Assembly (NCBI GenBank): GCA_017994635.1
Contig: JAGOKK010000010.1
Span: forward strand, 1-35,571
Source: Candidatus Cloacimonadota bacterium
GTDB lineage: Bacteria; Cloacimonadota; Cloacimonadia; Cloacimonadales; Cloacimonadaceae
DNA: 35,571 nucleotides
Direction of reading: 5' to 3'
Below are positions 15,623 through 24,100 of the stretch, piece by piece. Each line of letters opens with the position of its first letter. Position 1 is the stretch's first letter. The notes beneath the pieces are model-generated. The model did no database searches. It was not told the origin of the DNA and saw only the letters and a list, made by a program, of their open reading frames with translations. A program made the position numbers and the translations under genes.

Positions 15623-16526
15623 AAACTTGAAGGCTTATTCGATTACAGACCGCAGCAGCAAAGTAAATCCCGATCTCTTTGCCAAAAAAGGCAAGGCAGA
15701 GATGACTCCTTTTTTGGATTGTTTACCGGATGTTTTAAGCGCGAAAGACCTGAAATCACTGATAACAAAGATCAAAGAGGCCAAAGCAAAGGGCAGGGCG
15801 ATCATCATCGGCCTGGGTGGACACGTGATCAAATGCGGCTTGGCTCCATTGCTGATAGAGCTGATGGAAGCAGGTTATGTAAGCGCGCTGGCCGTGAATG
15901 GCTCAGTGATGATCCACGATTACGAGCTGGCCTTCTTCGGGCATACCTCGGAGGACGTCTCCAAATCCTTGGCAGACGGATCATTCGGTATGGTGTTTGA
16001 GACCACACATGGCATCAATACCATCATCACCAAAGGCTCCGCAGCCGGAATGGGCCTGGGCGAAGCCGTGGGCAATGAGATCCTGGAGAAGGCTCCCAAC
16101 AAGGATATGTCTCTGCTCGCGATGGCTAGTAAGCACAAGATCCCGCTCAGCGTACATGTGGCGATCGGCACCGATATCATCCATCAAACTCCCTGTGCGG
16201 ACGGGAAGGCCATCGGGGACTGCTCACTGCGGGATTTTCGCATCCTCTGCCGCCAGGTCTGTGATCTGGACGAGGGCGGGGTATATCTGAACTTCGGTTC
16301 AGCGGTGATTCTGCCTGAAGTTTTTTTGAAAGCACTCACCGTGGCGCGCAACATAAACGGCCATGTGAAGAACTTTGCCACCGCCGTGTTTGATATGAAT
16401 ATGCATTACCGCGCACGGGTGAATGTGGCGCAACGCCCCGTGGAGACTGGCGGATCCGGGTATTACTTCATCGGCCAGCATGAAATCCTGATCCCGCTAC
16501 TGATAAAGAGCTTGATTACATGCTGA
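15594..16526 (+). CDS. Deoxyhypusine-synthase-like conserved protein
   Basis: A 310-residue protein of a bacterial family that resembles deoxyhypusine synthase in its NAD-binding fold. IIIGLGGHVIKCGLAPLL (about residues 64-81) and later the SVMIHDYE, TSEDV and THGINTIITKGSAAGMGLGE segments are the most conserved parts. The reaction in bacteria lacking eIF5A is not known, so I do not assign one. I use ATG 15594, with GAGG at 15581-15584, because it gives a natural N-terminus and a 29-base overlap with queH; a longer frame opening far inside queH is unlikely. It is the last gene of the acyl-CoA dehydrogenase group. Confidence 0.75.
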   Translation: MSRYEEINLENLKAYSITDRSSKVNPDLFAKKGKAEMTPFLDCLPDVLSAKDLKSLITKIKEAKAKGRAIIIGLGGHVIKCGLAPLLIELMEAGYVSALAVNGSVMIHDYELAFFGHTSEDVSKSLADGSFGMVFETTHGINTIITKGSAAGMGLGEAVGNEILEKAPNKDMSLLAMASKHKIPLSVHVAIGTDIIHQTPCADGKAIGDCSLRDFRILCRQVCDLDEGGVYLNFGSAVILPEVFLKALTVARNINGHVKNFATAVFDMNMHYRARVNVAQRPVETGGSGYYFIGQHEILIPLLIKSLITC

Positions 16527-16563
16527 AAAAAAGCTCCCCCCAGATGAAATGGAGGGAGCTTTG
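16527..16563. terminator. Bidirectional terminator between converging genes
   Basis: The arms aaagctccc and gggagcttt pair across a short loop, between the deoxyhypusine-synthase-like gene (+) and the PDZ gene (-). On the - strand the stem is followed by seven T residues, so it is strongest for the PDZ gene; on the + strand the T-run is poor. Confidence 0.75.
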
Positions 16564-16585
16564 GATGTTTAGGGAGTGCTTTTTC

Positions 16586-17770
16586 TTAAAATCCGAACCA
16601 GGGTCCTACCGAGAAGGTGATTCCCTCGTATTTGGTATTGGGCGAGCCACTTACTTCATATTCTTCTTCGCCCATGCCGATTATGCGCCAGTCGTCACGC
16701 AGGTTGATGCCATACACATAGCCACCTTCAGCGCGAATGCCGAGCCAGGGGGTGAATCTCACCAGTAGTTCTGCTCGCGGTTGAGCGATCAAATATCCTT
16801 TGCCCAGTTTGAAGTGGGTGTTGCTCGAATTGGTTATGATGTTCGGCAGATTGGCCCAGTCGTAATCAGCATCGGTATTCACAAATTCGAGTTCGTGATT
16901 GGCGCCGCCCACCATCAGACCCAGTGAAGTAACGATGTTTTTGGTGATGGGAATGCGTTTATCCAGAGTAACGCCGCCCATTGTGCTGGTATACTGCATC
17001 CAGACGTGATAGTTTGAGTCATCGACATTCTTGCGTTTACTGTCATCATACCAGGTGATTTGCCCACCCAGGAAATATCCTTTTCCCACGGGGAACTTGC
17101 CACCCAGGCCTTGTTGCAGTACATATTCATCAGGAAACTCGGAAAAGCCAAGCGCGGGATTGGTGATCAGACCGTTAATATCGTCCATATCCATATCGAC
17201 CCACATGGGGATCCATGATCCGCCGCCATAACCGGGGCTCAGTTTACGCTTCTTAGTTACTTGAGGGGTACTGCTTTCGCTGGAACTGCCTCCGCGGGAG
17301 CCAACAGTGAGGTCGAAGCTTTCGTTTTGGGTATCGCGGAATACCACGATGGTAACCACATCACCAGCTCTGAGCGTTTTTTGGATCTTCTCGAAAGTGG
17401 CGTAATTGGTCACTTCTTTATTATTGATGCTGAGTATGATGTCATCTTCCTGGATCCGATAGGTCCAGGCTGGGGAGTCTTTCACCACGCCGGTAACCAG
17501 GACGCCGATGGTGCCTTTGTAGCCAAGAGCTTGTGCCTTGGGGAAGGTGAGGTCTTCCATATAAAGGCCGAAATATGCTGCATCTGCAGCTTCTTTACCG
17601 CCTTGGTGATTGATGCTCACTTTGGTATTGACATCATCCAGACCTTTCAGTTCCATGATGATGCGACGGGCGTTTTCTACGTCTTGAAGGTCTTGGTCTA
17701 GTTCATCGTCTGCCATCAGGAATGAACTGAGGGCCAGGATCAGGATCAGGGCTAAACTTATCTTCTTCAT
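16586..17770 (-). CDS. Exported PDZ-domain protein with barrel-like C-terminal domain
   Basis: A 394-residue exported protein. A signal peptide (Lys2, Lys3, then a leucine-rich core ending near ALSSFLMA) is followed by a short acidic helix, a PDZ domain (about 65-160; core VKDSPAW, then IQEDDIILSINNKEV), and a Ser/Gly/Lys-rich linker (about 165-190). The C-terminal part of about 200 residues is rich in Gly and aromatics with alternating strands, ends in G-P-W-F-G-F, and resembles an outer-membrane barrel whose last residue is Phe. There is no HtrA protease domain. ATG 17770 is preferred over an upstream start because it begins directly at the signal sequence with a gaggt site before it. Function unknown; a PDZ fused to a barrel-like domain would bind other envelope proteins. 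Confidence 0.8.
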   Translation of the reverse strand: MKKISLALILILALSSFLMADDELDQDLQDVENARRIIMELKGLDDVNTKVSINHQGGKEAADAAYFGLYMEDLTFPKAQALGYKGTIGVLVTGVVKDSPAWTYRIQEDDIILSINNKEVTNYATFEKIQKTLRAGDVVTIVVFRDTQNESFDLTVGSRGGSSSESSTPQVTKKRKLSPGYGGGSWIPMWVDMDMDDINGLITNPALGFSEFPDEYVLQQGLGGKFPVGKGYFLGGQITWYDDSKRKNVDDSNYHVWMQYTSTMGGVTLDKRIPITKNIVTSLGLMVGGANHELEFVNTDADYDWANLPNIITNSSNTHFKLGKGYLIAQPRAELLVRFTPWLGIRAEGGYVYGINLRDDWRIIGMGEEEYEVSGSPNTKYEGITFSVGPWFGF

Positions 17771-18046
17771 TAGTCTTACCTCGCTTGCTGTTTTCTTTAT
17801 CACTGTGCAAAAGCCGTGCCAATTCTAAAGTATCATGTTACTTGTCTAAATAGCAATACGTTAGCTCGAGGCACGCATAGCCAGGAGGGCAGTAATCATA
17901 TCATAATGATATAAGAGTATATCAAATTGAGATCGGGGGCGGGGATGGAACACCGTGAATCATCGCGCAGATAAGTCTTGCTCTTTCTTGTATATAAAGG
18001 AAGAATGGGAACGCAATTTGCACAGCAGAAGGGAATACTGAAATCC
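17771..18046. promoter_or_regulatory. Divergent intergenic region with a perfect palindrome
   Basis: The region separates the PDZ gene (-) from the M28 peptidase gene (+), so it must hold both promoters. A perfect 15-base odd-centre palindrome (atatcat-a-atgatat, 17898-17912) lies in its middle in AT-rich surroundings and is a candidate operator. No regulator gene is adjacent. I see no coding sequence. Confidence 0.4.
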
Positions 18047-20935
18047 ATGGAGGATAAGGTGAAGAGAATAGTCGTAATATTCTGTCTGATTGGTATTTGG
18101 GGTATCCTGTGCGCCAGCGCTGGAGATCTGGCCATCAGCAAGCTAAGAGGGATCAAACCTGGAGCTGAGAATTTGAACGCCACGATCAGAGCTATCGCAG
18201 CCAGAGGCGCTGTGATCTATCATTATAACGACCAATATGTGTTGGCGGGAATCCCAAAAAGCATGGGGAACGACGACTGGCAGTGGATTCATCCGCGTTC
18301 GGCGGGGCAAACCCTGTACCTTTACAGCAAGATCAAGGCGTCTGCACCCGCAGAGATAGCAGCCCACGTTGATATCCTGGCTGATCTGGGCTCAGAATTG
18401 CTCATTGCCAGCGATCTTGATGTCACAGTTTTGCGTGGTGCATTGCGTGGATCATTCACTCCCCTGAAGCTCGAGGCAATCAGCATTCCCGATCCTTCGC
18501 CCCGCTTTGAAGCAACCAAAGAAACGAGTACCGACATCCAGAACTTTATCTCTCAAGTATCTGCCGATAGTGTCCTGGCTTTCATCCAGGGCATGCAAGA
18601 CCTGCAAACCCGCTACGCTCTGGCAGACAATCGCTTGGATGTTGCCAACTGGATAAAGGGTCAGTTTCTGCGTTTTGGCATAACCAATGCGAGCCTGCAG
18701 CCTTTCACCTGGAACAATACCACTCAGTACAATGTGGTTGCCACCATTGAAGGTACTGACTATCCTGATGAATACATAGTGGTGGGCGGGCATCACGATT
18801 CCATCACATATACCACGCCCTATGTGTTTGCTCCTGGGGCGGACGACAACGCATCCGGTTCAGTAGCCGCCATAGAAATGGCAAGAGTCCTGATGGCAAA
18901 TAATTACCAACCCAAATGCAGTATCAGATTTGTAACCTTCGCCGCGGAGGAGTTTGGGCTTCATGGCAGTATCTACCATGCTCAAACTGCCCAGCAGAAT
19001 GGCGAAGACATCCGTTTGATGATCAATCACGACATGATAGCCAATAGCGATCCTGGTGAAACGCTGGTACAACTGATGCCATACGATGGTTCTCTGGAGC
19101 AGAGCCAGCATGCGGAATTGCTTACTGAACAATACACTTCCCTGGATGTGGCCTATGGCTACATGAATAGCTCCAGTAGTGACAGCCATCCCTTCTGGCA
19201 GAGAGGGTATCCAGTGATTTACTATTTCGAGTATGACTTCTGCCCTTATTATCATAGTGATCAGGATGTTATCACGTATATCAATCCAGATTATGCAGCG
19301 GAAGTGATTCGGGCCTCAATGGCAGTTACGATCAGCTTTGCCGATATGCCGGGAGCTCCAGACAATCTGCAAGTTCTTGATGCGGGTAATGGCACTTCGC
19401 TGTATGTTTCGTGGGATGATGTTGCCGATCCGGGAGTAAATGCCTATCGATTGTATTACAGTAACGATTTTTGGACTACCACGAATACTGTGGATGTGGT
19501 GGAGAACTACTACACACTTAGTGGCCTCAATGAGGGGACGCTGTACCAGATAGCCATCAGCAGTATCGATCTGGACGGATCGGAAAGCTATCGGGTCTTT
19601 TCCGAGGGGATACCTCTTGTCAATCCCCGGATTCCACAGGCTATATCAGGAACTCCTCGTCCCGGAGAAGTACTGCTCACCTGGGAAGCAAATACCGAAA
19701 TGGACTTTTCTGGTTACCGGATCTACCGATCCACTGATCCTGGTCAAACCGGTAGCGTCATCTCGCCAGCTTCTCTCGTTACCGCTCAATTCAGCGATAC
19801 CAATGTATATGGTTCGCCGGATTTGTATTACTATTACAGAGTATCGGCTGTGGATGAGGATGGGAACGAAAGCTCCCTTTCTCCTGCAGTAAAGAGCCGT
19901 CCGGTCACTTTGAATAATGGCATTTTGATCATCGACGAAAGCGAGGACTATACAGGCAGTACGCCATTCTTACCCACAGATGAGATGGTGGACGATTTCT
20001 TCAGCTCTATCATGGCTTTCGATACACATCAAATGGACCTGAATGCTATGGGAGTCCCCCTTCACCTGGCTGATATCGGAATCTATTCATCCATTCTGTG
20101 GCACAATATGGACAGTTCCAATCCTTCTGCGCCTTATGCAATGCTGGAAGACCTGGAGCAGTATCTACAGTATGGGGGAAATATCTTCTACACCGGCTAC
20201 ACACCTTCCACGGCCTTCGCGATGAATGGCAGTTATCCGGCTGAGTTTCATGCGGGGAGCTTCATTTACGACGTTTTGGGGATCGAAGATGTGAATTACA
20301 GTATGCAAAGCCGCTTCAAATATGCTTTACCTCAATTGGATGGATTCCCGCCCTTACAGGTGGATAGCCTAAAGACAAATTCTGCATTATCCGGGCACAT
20401 TATCCGCGTGGAAACCATCGATCCCAACGCATCGGCCACATCCCTATACACCTTTGGTTCGGACTATGAAACCCAGACTCCACAGGGTCAATTCAACGGT
20501 GAGACGGTAGCAGTATTAAACGAGTATGGCCAGGGACGGGTAATCACGCTCAGCTTCCCTCTGTATCACATGGAACAGAGCAGTTCGCGGAGCCTGATGC
20601 ACCACGTATTCCGTTACTTTTTCGATGAAAGCAGCTCCAACGAAGACCATACTCATCCCGTGATGCCGCTTCAGGTAAGCAGCTATCCCAATCCGTTCAG
20701 AAACAACAGCAGCTTCCGGCTCAAGGGATTGAATCCGTTGGAGCCCATGAAACTGCAAATCTTTAACCTGAAAGGCCAGCTCATACGCAGTATAGCCTCC
20801 GAATCTGCAAAATCAGAGATCGCTTGGGATGCCAAAGACGAAGCCGGAAAGGACGTGGCAAATGGCATCTACTTCGTAAGGCTAAGTCAAGCTGGACGCA
20901 GTGTGACCAAAAAGGTAACTCGGATAAAGCGCTAA
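18047..20935 (+). CDS. Secreted M28-family zinc aminopeptidase with FN3 repeats and sorting domain
   Basis: A 962-residue exported metallopeptidase. A signal segment (about 5-25) leads to an N-terminal domain, then the M28 catalytic domain. This contains GGHHDS with metal ligands His249 and Asp251, GADDNASGS with the bridging Asp267, AAEEFG with Glu301/Glu302, and NHD with Asp329. A later HSDQD supplies the last His. Two fibronectin-type III domains follow (about 430-600), then a domain of about 230 residues I cannot name. The last 85 residues begin with SSYPNPFRNN and end NGIYFVRL...TKKVTRIKR; this is the FlgD-like/type IX secretion sorting domain of FCB bacteria. Start is uncertain: ATG 18047 gives the best signal peptide, ATG 18005 has an aaggaaga site and is possible. 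It probably degrades peptides outside the cell. Confidence 0.9.
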   Translation: MEDKVKRIVVIFCLIGIWGILCASAGDLAISKLRGIKPGAENLNATIRAIAARGAVIYHYNDQYVLAGIPKSMGNDDWQWIHPRSAGQTLYLYSKIKASAPAEIAAHVDILADLGSELLIASDLDVTVLRGALRGSFTPLKLEAISIPDPSPRFEATKETSTDIQNFISQVSADSVLAFIQGMQDLQTRYALADNRLDVANWIKGQFLRFGITNASLQPFTWNNTTQYNVVATIEGTDYPDEYIVVGGHHDSITYTTPYVFAPGADDNASGSVAAIEMARVLMANNYQPKCSIRFVTFAAEEFGLHGSIYHAQTAQQNGEDIRLMINHDMIANSDPGETLVQLMPYDGSLEQSQHAELLTEQYTSLDVAYGYMNSSSSDSHPFWQRGYPVIYYFEYDFCPYYHSDQDVITYINPDYAAEVIRASMAVTISFADMPGAPDNLQVLDAGNGTSLYVSWDDVADPGVNAYRLYYSNDFWTTTNTVDVVENYYTLSGLNEGTLYQIAISSIDLDGSESYRVFSEGIPLVNPRIPQAISGTPRPGEVLLTWEANTEMDFSGYRIYRSTDPGQTGSVISPASLVTAQFSDTNVYGSPDLYYYYRVSAVDEDGNESSLSPAVKSRPVTLNNGILIIDESEDYTGSTPFLPTDEMVDDFFSSIMAFDTHQMDLNAMGVPLHLADIGIYSSILWHNMDSSNPSAPYAMLEDLEQYLQYGGNIFYTGYTPSTAFAMNGSYPAEFHAGSFIYDVLGIEDVNYSMQSRFKYALPQLDGFPPLQVDSLKTNSALSGHIIRVETIDPNASATSLYTFGSDYETQTPQGQFNGETVAVLNEYGQGRVITLSFPLYHMEQSSSRSLMHHVFRYFFDESSSNEDHTHPVMPLQVSSYPNPFRNNSSFRLKGLNPLEPMKLQIFNLKGQLIRSIASESAKSEIAWDAKDEAGKDVANGIYFVRLSQAGRSVTKKVTRIKR

Positions 20936-20960
20936 TCCTCATCATTCCTAAATGGTCTTT

Positions 20961-20999
20961 GGGTGATGGTTTCTTCCAGCGGGAATCATCACCCTTTTT
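20961..20999 (+). terminator. Terminator after the M28 peptidase gene
   Basis: Arms gggtgatg (20961-20968) and catcaccc (20987-20994) are followed by five T residues. The stem can extend past one mismatch. Confidence 0.8.
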
Positions 21000-21098
21000 G
21001 TACCTCGTAGTATCAACAATGGCGGCGTCTGCCAACACCGGATCTGACCTGAGGATAAGCACTTGCATCATCATGGTCATGGCATTGCTGGAAATATG

Positions 21099-21104
21099 TT
21101 GACA
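21099..21104 (+). promoter_or_regulatory. TTGACA -35-like box upstream of the subtilase gene
   Basis: The box lies 63 bases before the ATG at 21168. A weak -10 candidate (tatctg, 21122-21127) follows at 17 bases. Confidence 0.4.
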
Positions 21105-21167
21105 TATAAAGACATCTTCACTATCTGGCGGCTATTGAATGTTATCACATACTGGAGAAATGATTGT

Positions 21168-24100
21168 ATGCACAGAAGTAGAATCGCTCTGCTCACATTG
21201 TTTATTTTCTGCTGCCTCGGCAGTGTTGGTGCTCAAACGAGACCGGACAACAGCCACAAGCCCAGTTCCAAGAGCTCAATTCCATCATCCACCCGTCCCC
21301 GCTTTGCTACTGATAGAATAAAGATCAAACTGAGCGAGGACGCTCTACTGCTGGCAAATCTTCCCACAGGACTCTATGCGGAAGCCTCTGCCTTCAATAT
21401 CAATGAACTTGACCAGCTATTCCGCGTGAACGGAGGAGACAAGATTATCCGTGCCCATCGCAAAGTGAATGACACTGCCTGGGAAAGATCCACAGGATTC
21501 CATCGCTGGTTTTTGATCACCCTGGAGGGTAAAACGAGCGTAGAACAAGCCATCAAGAGTTTCAAGGCAAACCGCTACATCGAGGAAGCCATACCAGAGT
21601 ACATTGCCTATACCACAGCGATTCCAAACGACCCCTATTATGCCAATAACTGGGGTCACAATAACACGGCTCAGCTCCCAGTATACTCTGGAGGAAGCCA
21701 TTCTGGAGCGGGTGTAGGTACAGTTGGTTTTGATGCTCACATGCAGTTGGCCTGGGATCAATCTCAAGGATATGGAGATATCTACACCATTATCGCCATC
21801 ATTGATACAGGAGTAGATACTTCCCATCCCGACCTGAGGCTGGTGGCAGGCTACGACTATGGCGATAACGACGCAAATCCCATGGACAACAGCGCCGATC
21901 CGGGGCATGGAACTGCATGTTCTGGGGTTGCTGCCGGTAGGGCCAATAACGGACTGGGTGTTACAGGTGTAGCCGGAGGCTGCAGTGTGATGCCGCTCAA
22001 AATTGCCAGTTCAGACGGTTCACTTTACTTCACAGCCATAGAGAACGCACTCACTCACTGCGGTGACAACAATGTGGACGTGGCCAGCATGAGTTTCGGA
22101 GCTGAGGAAGGCATGGGAGAAGGTGATTCCTCCTCCACAGATTCAGCATTGGAATATGCCTATAGCCACGGAGTTACGCTGCTGGCGGCCACTGCAAACA
22201 GCAATGCTGCCGTCATCGCATATCCCTCCAATCACAATAAAGTGATCAGTGTCGGTGCTTCCAGCCCCACGGGTCAACGTAAAAGCACATCTTCTTCTGA
22301 TGGAGAAAACTGGTGGGGCTCAAACTACGGAACTGCCACGCAAGACGATCAGAACGCCGTGGATATCATGGCTCCCACGATTCTTCCCGCCACCGATATT
22401 ACCGGTACCGGAAACGGTTACAATACCTCCAGTGATTATTATATGTGGTTCAACGGTACTTCCTGCGCTACGCCTTATGCCGCTGGAGTAGCCGCTTTAC
22501 TCATTTCCAAAGATAACACCCTCACTCCGGCCGCTGTTCGTCAAGCTTTGGTTTCCACCTGCACGGATATGACCATAGACGGTGGAACAGGATGGGACAG
22601 ATACACGGGATATGGCATGGTGAATGCCAATGCGGCACTCAGTTCCCTGGTTCCCGGAATGCCAAGCTGCAATATCACTGCTCCTTCATCCGGGGAGACG
22701 ATAGACTTGAATAGCTCTGTGACAATAAATGTAGCTGCCACAGACACCGACGGCATCATCAACAACGTGAAGTTTTACATCGATGACGTGCTAAAGAGTA
22801 CAGATACTACATCACCATACTCCTGGAATTGGAATACCACCGGTTACAGCGCTGGTTCTCACTCCATAAAAGCTATCGCCACTGACAATAGCGCTAACAC
22901 CTCCACCAGCGTTGTTACTATAACCCTGATTCCCCCCGCGAATGAAGGTTTTGAGACCGCAGATTTCAGCGCTTACCCCTGGGTGAACAGCTCGGCTATT
23001 CCCTGGACAGTGCAAAGCACGGATTCATACAGCGGAACCTATGCTGCACGAAGCGGCCAGATCGGAGATGGCACCAATACCGTCCTCAGTCTGAGTCTGA
23101 ACGTAGTAGATCCTGGTAGTATCAGCTTCTATCAAAGGGTTTCCTCCGAGAGCGAATGGGACTATCTGCGCTTTTATCTGGACGATGAGCTGCAGGGAGA
23201 ATGGTCTGGGGAGGTAAATTGGACTCCACAGAGCTATCCGGTTAGCCTCGGATTTCACACTTTCAAATGGGAATATTCTAAGGATTCCAGCGACTCAAGC
23301 GGTTCCGACTGTGCCTGGCTTGATCATCTTGTATTGCCTATATTCAATGACTTCTTTCCTCCCAGGAATCTGAGCGGATCAGCCGGCAGCGGCACTATCT
23401 CTCTTGGTTGGAATGCACCCGACGCAAACACTCCCAGTAGCTATAATATCTATCGCGATGGCAGCTTGCTTACCAATGTCACCGGCACCAGCCACACTGA
23501 TAACACCGTCCAAAACGGAGTATCATACACCTATTACGTGACATCGCTATATACCTCTGGATCAGGAGAGTCAATCCCTTCAAATTCCATAACCCTTACT
23601 CCGGGTATGGTATCCAATGATTACACGATAGGTACGGGAACCAGCGCCACCGGCTCCACTGTAGCCTGTCCAATCAATATTTATTACAAAAGCCGGCATG
23701 GTCAGTCCATATATACTGCTGCAGAATTGATTGCCGCAGGGATCACTGGTCCTGTTGACATCACACGGATTGGTTTCTACATCGATTCTGTCCCAAACGA
23801 AGCATTGCCGAATTTTATCGTCAGGATGAAACACACCAGCGCTGCCGATGTGACCGATTGGCAAAGTGCCGAAGGGATGACAACAGTGTACACCAGTGGA
23901 AGTTATATGCCAGTAGCTGGGGACTTTCACATGCTGGAACTCAGCTCTCCATTCACCTGGGATGGCGTCAGCAACTTGCTGGTGGATACGGCATTTAGCC
24001 AGGTAAGTCAATGGTCTCAATCTGGTTCAGTAAGGTATTCCTCGATCGCCAACGGCTATCGTTATACACAATCGGACTCCGCTGACCAAACCAATGTGTT

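Noticed and set aside
21063-21167. Longer N-terminus for the subtilase
   Set aside because: The upstream extension lacks a ribosome site, contains no signal peptide at its start and overlaps the putative promoter; ATG 21168 begins directly at a signal sequence.
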